A stretch of DNA of 64,000 nucleotides from Magicicada septendecula (Eukaryota; Arthropoda; Insecta; Hemiptera; Cicadidae): assembly GCA_034769895.1 (NCBI GenBank), contig JAWRYS010000711.1, positions 372,001 through 436,000 on the forward strand, written 5' to 3'. The position numbers were made by a program, and so were the translations under genes. The notes beneath the pieces were generated by a model. That model was not told the DNA's origin, ran no database searches, and saw only the letters and a list, made by a program, of their open reading frames with translations. Every line of letters begins with the position of its first letter. Within the stretch, counting starts at the first letter, position 1. This document shows, in pieces, positions 12,662-23,039 of the stretch.

Positions 12662-12697
12662 GAATTCTGCTGTTCATAACAGAAGAAATCTCATCGA
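12655..12697. other. 20 bp imperfect inverted repeat at the polypurine tract
   Basis: Arms 12655-12674 and 12678-12697 pair at 18 of 20 positions around a 3-base loop. The hairpin overlaps the polypurine tract and lies at the end of the internal region. Its role is unknown; it could shape RNA folding or RNase H cleavage. Confidence 0.6.
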
Positions 12698-15306
12698 TAA
12701 CCCCGAAGAGGACCGGTGAGGAACTAGTGCCAACAACCCCCTTGTTCTTAATCTCATGGGTACACTACCCCCCTGGCTCAGCGACCATGGACTCATCTGA
12801 ACGAGATCACTGGACTTCTCCGTAAGAGATCCCAACACCGAGAAATCGAACAGACTCGCACCACAGCGCGCCTCGCCGTTTAACATGCTACCCCCAAAAT
12901 CCTCAATCCCTGGCTAAAATTATTCCAGCTCCTCCGCCGATATGGTTCCCCTTTTTGCAAGCTGGGCTGCCTTTAGCAAATACTGGGCTCACACACGCTA
13001 ACATTACATGTTACCCTAACACATTAAAAATAAAAATTTTCTTTTAAAATTTATTATAAATTTAAAAAATTCAAAATTCAAAAAAATATATTTTATCAAA
13101 AATTCTCTTCCTTGTTTTTTCTAATTTTTTGTTTCAAATGACTTAACCTAGACATTTCTAATAATATAAACACATCCTTACTCTAACATGAGAACCACTT
13201 ATAGTCTACCAATACAATACAATACAATCAAATAAACATGGTTAATGCACACAGAATAAAAAATCATTATCTAAAATAGTCATTCGCTGGCAGGCGAAAA
13301 ATCGTTTTTTTTCCCCCCAAAAAAAATTAAAATTCAAAAAAAATTTAAATTTATTTATTAAAAAATTTTATTAAATTTATTTATTAAATAACATATTTAT
13401 TAAAATTATTCAAATATTGGTTTGAATTAATCAAACAAACAAATTAAAATTGGATTCCTACTATACAAGCTTAGTAGGTGTATGACCTCATCAGCTGATC
13501 GTAACTAGGTCAAGTCCAAAACCCTTGACCTACATATGTTATATATAAGTTCTGAAAACACATTGAACATCTGTAATATTTTACCTTGACATACAAACAT
13601 AATAAAACAAAATATTTAAAACAAACAAAATATTATTATAATAATCAAATTGGCATTTAAATTATTTAAAATAAACAATTCTTGACTTTACCTTATTTTC
13701 AAATTTTATCAAAATTCTGTCACTGGTTGAAAAAAATAAACAATTGTATATTCTTTATCATGAATCTCTCTTTTTGCTTAACAATCCTACTCTTCATTTA
13801 ACAATCTCACTATACTTTACTGTGGGTGATATAAATTATTTATTCTCGTTTTTCTGTATTAGATCTATATACACATATGAACTTTCTCTTTGACTCCAAC
13901 ACCTACAACTTTTAGTAACATGACACCCATCTCTACCAAAATCTCTACTAATCAGGACACTCTAAACCCCAACTTATCAGTTAACACCATTCGCCACCTT
14001 CTCCCAATATAAAATACTCTCTAACCCTTTGTATATAGGATACGTGTTTCCCCGCCCCCAAAAAACTCAATTCCCTTATTTGGCCCCTGGATTTTACCTA
14101 AGGCGGCCCCTTCCCCACTAAAATCTATCCCTATCCCGTCCCAACCCTTGTTGCGGACTCCTACATTACACTACCCTCTAATACAAAATTGCCATCCCCA
14201 AAAATCTCAATCTCATTACATTACTACAAATACACAAAATAACCTCATTAACTATAAAAACAATAATATGTCACTCAAAATCTACATAAAGTCTCCATTA
14301 CCACTGTGTCAACATTAATACTTCACCAACTCTGTTACATCTCATTAACTCAGAAACAACACTACATCATACTCATCTCTATCATTTCACATTCAACTTT
14401 TAATTCAATTCGGACAGGTCTACATGTCCCATAAAACATTTATCACCCATAAATTAGCTTTTATTAATTTGCATAAATTATTGTTATTTTATTTCTCATA
14501 TTCTTTTTTATCTTTACTTCAAAATATCTGTAGTACATTAAACATTAATTACTTGTAACATTTACAAACCAATATACCAGTGACATGGTATTGCTGATCA
14601 GCTGATATCCTAACATGATAAAAACACATCTCAAAAGTGAACAAATTACATGGAATATACATATTTATTTTTATTTATTCTCCCTTCTCACCTCATTGTT
14701 TCCCATTTCTCTGATTCTGGTTATTTATATTAGCCTGCCAGACGATTTACTTATGGCTTAAAAAAAAAATACACACATAATAAAATTACATATCCTTATC
14801 AATGCTTATCTAACAGACAACAATAAAATAATACACTTAAAATTATAGCATGAACACCTTATTTTTAAATATCTGAGCAGCTAATTACCTAAACAGAGCA
14901 CAAGCAGTTTTATTTGAATTAAACTTTGAATAAGCAAAAACTTTTACGTCATAAACTTTAAATTCGTGACTCCTTTGCGTCACCTCCCAGCCACACACAC
15001 TATTTCAGATTATGTTGGACTGTGGCGCCCATTCGCTTCCACAGAGACGGTATATTTTGGAGCAGGGTTTTACCTCTCCGTGTCTCTGCTTCCGCTGTTA
15101 AGTTTTAAAGTACTGAACATCATCATGTTCTTGTTCTATAATCATGCACCCTTAAAACGGTTCTGCCACCTGGCTCTGCTGTTCCTCCTCGAACAGAGTG
15201 GCAGCCGCTGTTCCATAGTTTCCGGGAGATTTCCTCTAATGTCCCCCCATTGAATTTCAAATATATACCAATTTCAAGTCAGCTATGGTCAAGGGACTTG
15301 ATATGA

Positions 15307-15367
15307 CCATAGCTGGCCGCTAGCCAAAACCACGGTTAGTGCTGGTAAGACAGTAACCGCCCGAAAA
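15307..15367. repeat. Direct repeat copy 1 in the 3' region
   Basis: About 60 bp that starts CCAT and ends CTGGTAAGACAGTAACCGC then CCGAAAA. It matches 16421-16485 closely in the last ~27 bases and more loosely before that. Confidence 0.5.
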
Positions 15368-15910
15368 GTCGAGGAAATCTATACTTTTATTTCACTGCCT
15401 GTTTCACATCAATATCATTATGTGCGACACGTTATTTAGTAATGTGTGTAAAATTTTTTTTTTTTTTTACTTTACACGGATAAGGTGTGCCGCACATTTA
15501 TCACCAGTTTGGCCTCCGATGGAGGTAACACTCACTGCTACCCCCAACCCTTTTCGCTACTTGTGAGAGCACAGGCCACCCCCACAGTAGCCACTTAATA
15601 ACTAACTAATTACTTAATAAATGAAATTAATCTTTCTACAAATGCAGCCCAACACTCCATTGTTATTATCACTTCATTGAGCACCAAACTACCCCCCAAA
15701 ATTATCCCCACATCTTGTATTGACAACAAGTTTATATTTTGTTACACATCGTTTCAAAACGTTCCCATACTCACTGATACTAAAACTCGACAATTATATT
15801 TGGTCACTTAATCCTAAAATTTATTTAAATTTAACATTATACACTTCCAAAAAATTTATATCTATATATATATTTTTTTTTTTTTTTTTTTTTTAATGGT
15901 GAATCTGTGA

Positions 15911-15926
15911 TCGCCCGAAAATGGGG
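15911..15926. repeat. Short partial third copy of the direct-repeat core
   Basis: TCGCCCGAAAATGGGG repeats only the core of the two longer copies. The three cores are spaced about 554 and 564 bases apart. Confidence 0.4.
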
Positions 15927-16420
15927 TTTTGTCGAGATGGAGTAGGGGACGGACAGACAACATACGTGAATTCACGTTCCCCTAATCTACCATTAAATCC
16001 CATTACCTTGCTTTTTTTTTTTTTATTTTCAACTACCTTAATTACAATTTATACAAATCTACTCTCCCTCTCATTCATCCAGGCATGCCGTCTGTCCAGC
16101 CCCTAACCCATCTCCACAAAATCCATTTTTCTTAATATACTGGAACTTTTATCATTTGCTAAATTTTTATTTTGCAAATGACAGTGGTGAAATAATATTT
16201 GAAACATTGCCTCACTTTATTTTTGTCTTCATACTCTCCCTTAGGCAATGTTGGTACGTGGTGTTGTGCTTATTTATGCATCTTGAGTGTATAAAATTTA
16301 TCTCCACATACCTTAGGGGTCCCCCTCCCCGTTCAATAATGTAGTTAAATTTCTAATTGATACCAATTTTGTGAAGTCGGACCATCGTTGTTTTCACTGC
16401 CCGAAGGAAGATCCTGACAA

Positions 16421-16485
16421 CCATGGCCCGCCTCCGATTTCCGAATTCCACGGCCAGGACTGGTAAGATCGTGGCCGCCCGAAAA
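16421..16485. repeat. Direct repeat copy 2 in the 3' region
   Basis: Ends CTGGTAAGATCGTGGCCGC then CCGAAAA, followed by TGGGGG as in the partial copy at 15911. It lies just downstream of pol in element sense. Confidence 0.5.
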
Positions 16486-16559
16486 TGGGGGAGGAGCCCT
16501 TCTAAAAACATAAAAGAATAATTAAATAACATTCATACCTTTACAATTTAATACAATCC

Positions 16560-19500
16560 TTATGCTGACCAAAATAATTTCAAATTTGTCGCATTGTGCG
16601 TACCTACTATCTCCCTGGTTTCTCTATTCTGTAACACATACGAATTTCTCATTTTTATTTCTACTATCTCGTACGGCCCCTTGTAAAATAAAAAAAACTT
16701 CTTGATCTCCTTGTCTTGTGCACTTGACAAGTCATGCCATCGTATCAATACCAGCTGTCCAACCTCATACTTCGTCCACTTACCTTTCCTATCATGGCGC
16801 TGTTTTCTCCTCTCTCCCTTCGTCAACAAACTCTCATTCGCTAGTCTAAGTTTAACATCATTGCTAATAGTGTTGGTTTCCGGTGGATATTCAATTAATT
16901 GTTCCAAAATCCTCTGTGGACGCTTTCCTCTTATTAACTCGTAAGGCGTGAACCCCGTCGACTCGTGGGTGGTGCAGTTTAGCCAGTTTTCAATCTTCTG
17001 CATATAGAGTGGCCACTCGCTATGTTTGGCGTGGCAGTATGTTCGAAAAATTCTGCCCAGCTCCCTCATTACTCGCTCCGCCTGGTTGGACTGCGGGTGA
17101 TATACTGCGGTGTGCTTTGGGATGATACCTTCCCATCCAAGAGTCTGGCGCCATCTTCCGCTAATGAACTGCGGCCCATGGTCGGATAATATCACCTTCG
17201 GCTTTCCCACGTTGATCATGTAGTCGCGTGTGATCTTCTCGCTCAGCACCTTACTCGTTGCTCGCTTCACACTATATAGCCTGACATATTTGGAAAAAGT
17301 ATCAAGTACAACAAAAATATGCATCACTCCACTCCTACCTTTCGGCAATGGGCCGTACAAATCTACAGCTACTAAATCGAATGGTTTTTCTACTTTAATA
17401 TAATTTAGTTCTCCCTCTAACCTATAATTTACAACTTTGGATTTCTGACATAACTCGCAAACTCTAAGTATTCTTCGGACGCGTTTCTCCATATTCTTAA
17501 ATAGACAAGATTCCTTTAATACATTCACACACTTCCGTGCCCCAAAATGCCCGTACCTAAGATGACAGTCCCACACTATTTTCTCTATCAACCCTTCAGG
17601 TATAACCAACCTCCAATCCCTCTCTCTCCCCTCTACTTTTTTAAACAAACTCCCCTTAAACACTTGAAAATATTGTTTATACCCAAACTCATCTATATCT
17701 GATTCTAAGCTAATAATGATCTTATTTAATTTACCATCCGCCCTTTGCATTATATTTATATCCTTTAATTCTTCCCCAAAAAGTTTATCTTCCCGGGATA
17801 GTCTATAAATTTCTATCTCTTTAATATCTCTACCTGTTCTATTTCTGTCTGTGTCTACTCGTGATAGTGTGTCTGGCACCCTGTTCTCTACACCCTTGAT
17901 ATATTCCCAAGAAAAATTATACTCTTGAAGAGCTAACACCCACCTGGTTATCCGGCTGTGTGTGAGTTTACAAGTATTGAGGAACGACAGCGCTTTATGG
18001 TCCGTCCTGATGATGGTTCTGTTACCCAGCAGATACGTTCGGAACTTCCTCACAGCGAACACTATACTGAGGAGCTCCTTTTCGGTGGTAGTGTAGTTGC
18101 GCTCTGCGGCTAGCAATGTCCGGCTGGCGAAGGCGATGGTTTTATGCTCTTTCTCCTCGTCCTCTTGGTAGAGTTCTGCTCCCAATGCTATATTACTAGC
18201 GTCTGTCTGCAAATAAAATTTGTCATTAAAATTGGGATGGTTCATTAGTATCATGTCTGTGAACTTAATTTTGATGTCATTAAACGCCGCTCTTTCGTTA
18301 TCGCCCCATCTCCATTGCTTGTTCTTCTGTAACACTGCGCTGAGTCGGGCCGTCGTCTGTGCGTAGTTCCTCTGAAACTTCCTGTAAAAATTACAAAGAC
18401 CAAGAAAACTTTGCAACTGCTTTATATTTTTTGGCTCCGGGAATGTCAAGATGGATTCTACTTTATCCGGGTTAGCACATATTCCTGTAGGTGTTATTAT
18501 AAAACCTAAAAAATGTATCTCAGTTTGCAAAAATTTCGATTTGTCCCAATTCACTGTCAGACCTCCCCGATATAACTTCTCCAAAACATATTCCAAATGC
18601 TCTACATGCTCTTCAAATGTTCTGGATGCTATTAAAATGTCATCAACGTAAATAGTTAAAAAATCTAAGTTGTGTGGTTGCAAAATTTCGTCAAGACACT
18701 TGATAAAGCTAGCTACACTTGTGTTCAAACCGAACGGTAGTCTCTTAAATTGGTAATTCTTTCCATTAAATAAAAAAGCTGTATATTTTCTACTATTTGC
18801 TGCTAATGGCACCTGCCAATACCCGGCGGTTAGGTCTAAAGAGGTCATATATTGTACGCCGCTAAACTTCTGAAATATTTCTTCAATAGCTTCGGGTGAC
18901 TCCCTGTCTGGAATAATTATTTGATTGATTTTGCGGGCATCTAAACATAACCTAACTCTACCATCTTTTTTAATCACTACAACTAAGGGGTTAGAGTATG
19001 GTGACACAGATCTCTCAATTATATCTCCCTCTAACATTTTCTCTAACTCAAGCTGAACCGCTCTTCTCTTCGCATAAGGCACCGGATAACTTCTTTGCAC
19101 ATAGGGTGCGTGTTCCCTTACCTTTAACTCGCATTCATAGTTTCTTGCCCTCCCTGGTACCTCGGCAAACACTTCTCTAAAATTCTCTACTACCCGCCAC
19201 AACGATTCACGTTGAGAACTCCCTATCACGCCACCCTCACTACAAAATTTCAGTGCTCTTTCATTCCATAAGTGATCCACATTCTCATCATACTCTATCT
19301 TACTCTCACTGCATACATTCATACTAATTTCCATGTCTTGTTTATTAGCCCGATTATGTATCACCCTTACCCCTGAAATTCTTACCGCATCTAACACCCG
19401 TTCAAAATTAATACGGACTGGTTCCCCTTCATTATTTAATTCTAATACCCGTTTATGAAAATCAATCACTGCCTTATGTTTAATCAGAAAATCATTTCCA

Positions 19501-19922
19501 AGTATAACCTCAAGATTTAATCCCCGTACAACTAGAAATGTATTATCATACCCTACCCCGTTAATTATCATGTTTAAATGTACTTGTTTCGTAACTCTCT
19601 TACTTCTAACTCCCGTAATACCTACAATCGTCACCCCCGCTACTGGTAAAGATGGAATATTTTTATTTATTTCTTTTAATTCATCTAATACATGTTCAGA
19701 AATAACAGAGATTTCGCTACCCGTATCGATTAGAGTTTTAATCTCCTTACCTTCTATGTTGATTTTCACCTCAGTCAGTCCATTCTCCCGTCTCACTACT
19801 TCGAAGTCTTCCTCCTCCAATAATTCCTCCGATAAATCTGTAATCACAATGTTATTTTGGTATCTATCATCCATTTGGACCCCAGAAACTTCCGGCGACA
19901 ACGGTCGGGTCCGGTGTTCCAT
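16560..19922 (-). CDS. Ty3/Gypsy Pol polyprotein (protease-RT-RNase H-integrase)
   Basis: 1120 residues, whole-looking. An aspartic protease has LIDTGSEISVIS (Asp66) and a second ILGND motif near 140. The reverse transcriptase includes SLDLTAGYWQVP (Asp363), LPFGLN (395-400) and YVDD (425-428), which copy RNA into DNA. The RNase H has LQTDAS (Asp574), TEKELLS, RTDHKALSF (Asp641) and PDTLSR. The integrase has an HHCC zinc site (His787, His792, Cys822, Cys825) and the DDE triad Asp854, Asp914, Glu949 with the normal 35-residue D-E spacing, then a GPY/F module (KGPYEIV, ~1081). The first Met lies 8 bases after the gag stop codon in another frame, so translation probably depends on frameshifting or reinitiation as in other Gypsy elements; the true N-terminus of the mature product is uncertain. 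No chromodomain is evident. Confidence 0.95.
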   Translation of the reverse strand: MEHRTRPLSPEVSGVQMDDRYQNNIVITDLSEELLEEEDFEVVRRENGLTEVKINIEGKEIKTLIDTGSEISVISEHVLDELKEINKNIPSLPVAGVTIVGITGVRSKRVTKQVHLNMIINGVGYDNTFLVVRGLNLEVILGNDFLIKHKAVIDFHKRVLELNNEGEPVRINFERVLDAVRISGVRVIHNRANKQDMEISMNVCSESKIEYDENVDHLWNERALKFCSEGGVIGSSQRESLWRVVENFREVFAEVPGRARNYECELKVREHAPYVQRSYPVPYAKRRAVQLELEKMLEGDIIERSVSPYSNPLVVVIKKDGRVRLCLDARKINQIIIPDRESPEAIEEIFQKFSGVQYMTSLDLTAGYWQVPLAANSRKYTAFLFNGKNYQFKRLPFGLNTSVASFIKCLDEILQPHNLDFLTIYVDDILIASRTFEEHVEHLEYVLEKLYRGGLTVNWDKSKFLQTEIHFLGFIITPTGICANPDKVESILTFPEPKNIKQLQSFLGLCNFYRKFQRNYAQTTARLSAVLQKNKQWRWGDNERAAFNDIKIKFTDMILMNHPNFNDKFYLQTDASNIALGAELYQEDEEKEHKTIAFASRTLLAAERNYTTTEKELLSIVFAVRKFRTYLLGNRTIIRTDHKALSFLNTCKLTHSRITRWVLALQEYNFSWEYIKGVENRVPDTLSRVDTDRNRTGRDIKEIEIYRLSREDKLFGEELKDINIMQRADGKLNKIIISLESDIDEFGYKQYFQVFKGSLFKKVEGRERDWRLVIPEGLIEKIVWDCHLRYGHFGARKCVNVLKESCLFKNMEKRVRRILRVCELCQKSKVVNYRLEGELNYIKVEKPFDLVAVDLYGPLPKGRSGVMHIFVVLDTFSKYVRLYSVKRATSKVLSEKITRDYMINVGKPKVILSDHGPQFISGRWRQTLGWEGIIPKHTAVYHPQSNQAERVMRELGRIFRTYCHAKHSEWPLYMQKIENWLNCTTHESTGFTPYELIRGKRPQRILEQLIEYPPETNTISNDVKLRLANESLLTKGERRKQRHDRKGKWTKYEVGQLVLIRWHDLSSAQDKEIKKFFLFYKGPYEIVEIKMRNSYVLQNRETREIVGTHNATNLKLFWSA

Positions 19923-19930
19923 TGTCCCTC

Positions 19931-21397
19931 TTAGTTTCCCGCAGAGGTGCCCGCCACTGCATGGTTGTATCCTCGTTCGTGCTGGTTTCCTTGCGGTTCA
20001 TGAGTTTGGCCTCTCTGTGCTCCTCCTGGGCCCTCTCCCCTTCGTTGGTATGCATGCTGGTTCTGTGCGTGTGGCGGTCCCTGTCGCTGACCCGGTCTCT
20101 CTCTCCTGCATCTAAAACAAAAATTTTGTGTCGCATAATTCTCCTGTGAACATGCTGGACAAGTCCATTTTGGTCCTCGGTTATTTTGTTCTCGTCTGGG
20201 ATATGCCGGTCCATTTGTAGGTCCCCTCGGCGGTCCCTGATTACCTCCATTATTTCCATTCTGCTGGTTCTGACGGCGACTCAATTCTTGGTCCCGGATA
20301 TTCTGAAACACATCTAAAATATTTTCTAGCTCGCTAATATTAGCTACCTCCCTTGTCATAAGTGTTATCTGTACTTCCCTTGGCAAATGCTTGCTGATAT
20401 GCCTCACAAAGGATCTAAATGGCAATGGCGGTTCTAAGTATTTCGCCTCGTTAAATATTTTCATCACATACCCTGTTATATTATTATTGGGCCCCCCAAA
20501 ATTCCCTGTTCCCATGATTCTACTTCGTAAGACTTCTTGGTCTTCTTCAGACCAATATTTATTTATAAATGCAGACTCAAAACTTTCAAAGCACTCCCAT
20601 TCCGTTTTATGTACTTCGGCCCATATCTCCGAACTACCTTTAAAGCATTTTAAAATTTTTAATAATTGGACTTCCCAGTTATTAGTACTGAACTTATTGA
20701 ACTCTCTCACTCTGCTTATGAACTGCATAGGGTGTACTTTTTTGTTATCACAACTGAATGTCTCTAACTCAACTTCACTACTTACGTCACGAGTCATGAT
20801 TACTCGCTCGGTAACAGTGTTAACTTGTTGGCTGATGGCCTTGCTCAATTCATTTTTAACATTCATTAATTTAAGGTTATTATCACATTCAAGGTCACTT
20901 ATTGTATCATGTATGGTCTTAAATTCAATCTTATAATTATGTTCTATTTCTCTTATTTTACTATTATTATTTTCAATCTGGCTCATAGCATAACCAACCT
21001 TACATTCAGTATTGGTTTTACACTCACTTATTTGATTCTCAACAATTGTATTCATGACACTATATTGTTCCGTGATCTGTTTCTCTACTTTATTAGTTAT
21101 ATTATTGGTAATATCAGAAACACGGCACTCTAATTGCTCAGTTAATGACTCTGACAGGTGTAATTTCATACTTTCACAACGTTCATCAATATGTTTGTCT
21201 AATACACTGCTCAAATTATCAAATTGCATATTAATATTCTGCTGAAATTGAATATTCTGTTCTTTAATTTCATTAAAAATAATATCATTTTTAATATTCT
21301 GCTGTTCGCATTTTATTTTCTGTTCTTTGAATTCGTTACTTAAAATCTCAAGTTTCTCGTCATTTCTATCAAGACGCTTATTTAATTTGTTGTCCAT
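19931..21397 (-). CDS. Ty3/Gypsy Gag with RanBP2-type zinc finger
   Basis: 488 residues, whole-looking; it forms the virus-like particle and packages RNA. Residues 1-200 are a long coiled coil (RNDEKLEILSNEFKEQ and similar heptads). Residues ~212-372 form a capsid-like domain with HPMQFISRV and SAFINKYWSEEDQEVLR. Residues 373-410 are Gln/Asn/Gly/Pro-rich. Residues 409-434 carry WTCPACSQENYATQNFCFRC, fitting W-x-C-x2-C-x3-N-x6-C-x2-C (Trp411, Cys413, Cys416, Asn420, Cys427, Cys430), the signature of RanBP2-type fingers, which often bind single-stranded RNA. The basic Arg/Gly-rich tail (431-488) fits nucleic-acid binding. No CCHC knuckle is present. The capsid-like part is related to that of the array gag genes. 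The start is the first Met of the frame; a small ORF overlaps it upstream. Confidence 0.9.
   Translation of the reverse strand: MDNKLNKRLDRNDEKLEILSNEFKEQKIKCEQQNIKNDIIFNEIKEQNIQFQQNINMQFDNLSSVLDKHIDERCESMKLHLSESLTEQLECRVSDITNNITNKVEKQITEQYSVMNTIVENQISECKTNTECKVGYAMSQIENNNSKIREIEHNYKIEFKTIHDTISDLECDNNLKLMNVKNELSKAISQQVNTVTERVIMTRDVSSEVELETFSCDNKKVHPMQFISRVREFNKFSTNNWEVQLLKILKCFKGSSEIWAEVHKTEWECFESFESAFINKYWSEEDQEVLRSRIMGTGNFGGPNNNITGYVMKIFNEAKYLEPPLPFRSFVRHISKHLPREVQITLMTREVANISELENILDVFQNIRDQELSRRQNQQNGNNGGNQGPPRGPTNGPAYPRREQNNRGPKWTCPACSQENYATQNFCFRCRRERPGQRQGPPHAQNQHAYQRRGEGPGGAQRGQTHEPQGNQHERGYNHAVAGTSAGN
20096..20173 (-). other. RanBP2-type zinc finger coding segment
   Basis: Encodes Gag residues 409-434 with four cysteines plus the conserved Trp and Asn. 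It occupies the position normally held by the CCHC zinc knuckle in nucleocapsid. Confidence 0.8.
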
Positions 21398-21677
21398 TTT
21401 TCGTAAAAAAACTCATTATATCTAGTTCCTCTGATTGTTTACTTTTATTAATTGAAACGGGGGTCAACTGGATCCCCGAATCAGCATCTGTTTCGCTTGC
21501 TTGTGGTTGAGACGCAATCGGAGTGGAATGAACAATTACATTACTGCCGATAACTGTTTCTGCAACAGTACCCGTCTCCCCCCTCAACCTACCACTTTCA
21601 TCAAGCGATTGCGACTCAAGGCCACTTTCACTCATAATTGAATTTACTATACTACTTTTTTCTGTATTCTCGGACAT
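21378..21677 (-). CDS. Small 99-residue ORF ahead of gag
   Basis: Starts MSENTEKSSIVNSIMSESG, is rich in Ser, Glu and Thr, and overlaps the gag start by about 20 bases in another frame. It has no motif I recognise. It is the first ORF after the primer-binding site, so a leader peptide, or a part of the Gag reading region reached by a frame change, are both possible. Its composition is acidic and disordered-looking, not random AT-rich shadow coding. The function is unknown. Confidence 0.4.
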   Translation of the reverse strand: MSENTEKSSIVNSIMSESGLESQSLDESGRLRGETGTVAETVIGSNVIVHSTPIASQPQASETDADSGIQLTPVSINKSKQSEELDIMSFFTKNGQQIK

Positions 21678-21830
21678 TTTTACTTTATCTATTTTGTCTT
21701 ACGTAACAACTACCAATGATTAGTCTTTTTTCAAAACTGATATTACAACATCAATTTACTTTCTCCACCGTATTCCGTTCAATGTACTGTCACATGTAGG
21801 CCGTTGTAATAACTTTTTTGTTATATTACA
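21678..21830 (-). other. 5' leader of the Gypsy element
   Basis: About 150 AT-rich bases between the primer-binding site and the first ORF. It would be expected to hold packaging signals, but none can be recognised by eye. Confidence 0.5.
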
Positions 21831-21847
21831 TCCTGGTCACGGCACCA
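21831..21847 (-). promoter_or_regulatory. Primer-binding site, tRNA-His-like
   Basis: Minus strand TGGTGCCGTGACCAGGA, two bases from the 5' LTR. Its first 12 bases match the recalled complement of the tRNA-His 3' end (TGGTGCCGTGACTCGGAT), and GGAT also fits further on. The exact tRNA should be treated as provisional. Confidence 0.65.
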
Positions 21848-21849
21848 AT

Positions 21850-23039
21850 TGTAACTTTTATTATTTACTACTATTATTATTTATATTTTACTCAAATTCA
21901 ACTTCACACTTACCGTTTATCAATGATCTGGCCGGATCGAGTAGTGGAGGTACACCCATTTCGTTTGACGAACTATGACAGCACATAAAACGAACTAAGG
22001 TTTTGAAAGAATTTTAAATCGCAATTTTGTGGAAGAGAAATTAGATTTTTCTTTAATTCGTCTGAATTACTGACATTACAAATCTTCGTGCGACATGTTA
22101 CGCAATTATTATACCTTACTGACTATAGCTTACCTTGTAATGGACAATTTTACAACTTCATAATTATACACACATAAACAAAAAACACAGCCCAGCTTTG
22201 CACACTCTCTACTCACATTCCGTTTTCAAACCCCAATTACCAGATTGACTACATAATTTTTTTATAACACTACCGATAACGCTTACTTCGGTGACCTCGT
22301 GGCCAGCCCGCGGTAGATTGAAGATGTCTAGGAAAAAGACGAAAAGGAATTCCAAATTTACATATTAGTGTTCTACACTCCTCCCATCCTACCACTGCTT
22401 TTAAAAGAACTGCTTTACTTTCATTATTGAAAAATAATGAGATTATACGAGCGTATTGAGCTCGCGAGTCGGCGCCGACACCGTCAGAGACGAACTGGGC
22501 AATGTGTTTCCTTGAGTCGCGGGAAATGAGCAGTCACGGCCATCATGTTTTAGTCGCCGTTGGTGCTTAATTGCGGTGGCATAACCATTTTATGCATGGA
22601 TTATAACTGGTATATGTGTGGTACCAGAGTACAATATTGGCGTCTGCTCTGCTGATGTCACCAACAGTAGGCGGAGTTTAATGCGACTTCCGGGAGGTCT
22701 TAGAGAAGACGACGAATATTTTTACGCTCTGGCCATCTTGAGTTTTTTGTTAGAGCGTCCTTTGAGCGCGTGCGGGTGTAGTTGCGCTTGAGCGTTGACA
22801 CACATGTACAGAGTTCTTAGAATTTTGGTGGAGGTGCAAATTCTCTGCCGCATTCCTCAACAACAACCTGCGTCTTATTGCTTTGTTTCACTGTTCTGTT
22901 ACACTGACTGTTATACGTTGCACAATAATACAGTTATTTCGTCATATTTTATAAGGCTCCCGACCGAAAGCGAAATGAATAAAATTATATAAATGCCCCA
23001 AACGGTTAAAATAAAACACCCAAAAATTGACCCGCTACA
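21850..23039 (-). repeat. 5' LTR of the Gypsy element
   Basis: 1190 bp with the same ends as the 3' LTR. It would carry the element promoter. The differences from the other LTR that I noticed are single-base and lie near 22068, 22438 and 22467. Confidence 0.95.
22947..22953 (-). promoter_or_regulatory. Candidate TATA box, 5' LTR
   Basis: TATAAAA in minus sense, the counterpart of 12554-12560. The transcription start would lie roughly 25-30 bases further on, towards lower coordinates. Confidence 0.4.

Larger units (their letters stand above)
12662..16559. other. 3.9 kb gene-free 3' region of the Gypsy element
   Basis: Lies between the pol stop codon and the polypurine tract. The longest minus-strand ORF I can see is about 70 codons (near 12674-12886) and resembles nothing known to me. 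In env-bearing Gypsy relatives the third gene lies here, but there is no envelope-like sequence. The middle (about 13020-14960) is strongly AT-rich with homopolymer runs; the ends are richer in GC. It contains a degenerate direct repeat (15307-15367 and 16421-16485). Long untranslated 3' regions are known in some Gypsy lineages. Confidence 0.7.
11457..23039 (-). mobile_element. Full-length Ty3/Gypsy LTR retrotransposon (11,583 bp)
   Basis: The element has LTRs at 11457-12646 and 21850-23039, a primer-binding site (21831-21847), gag, pol, and a polypurine tract (12647-12661), flanked by ACAT duplications. The order protease-RT-RNase H-integrase and the GPY/F module in the integrase tail place it in Ty3/Gypsy. 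Gag and pol both look whole, with no obvious break. About three mismatches between the 1190 bp LTRs imply a young insertion (about 0.25% divergence; no clock rate is assumed). It is nested in the tandem array and so younger than the array. Between pol and the 3' LTR lies a 3.9 kb region with no recognisable third gene. Confidence 0.95.

Noticed and set aside
14966-15253. 95-codon plus-strand ORF in the Gypsy 3' region
   Set aside because: Opposite strand to the element, no recognisable domain; a remnant of other DNA cannot be excluded but is unsupported.
12662-16559. An env gene in the Gypsy element
   Set aside because: No long minus-strand ORF, signal peptide, cleavage site or transmembrane segment is visible.
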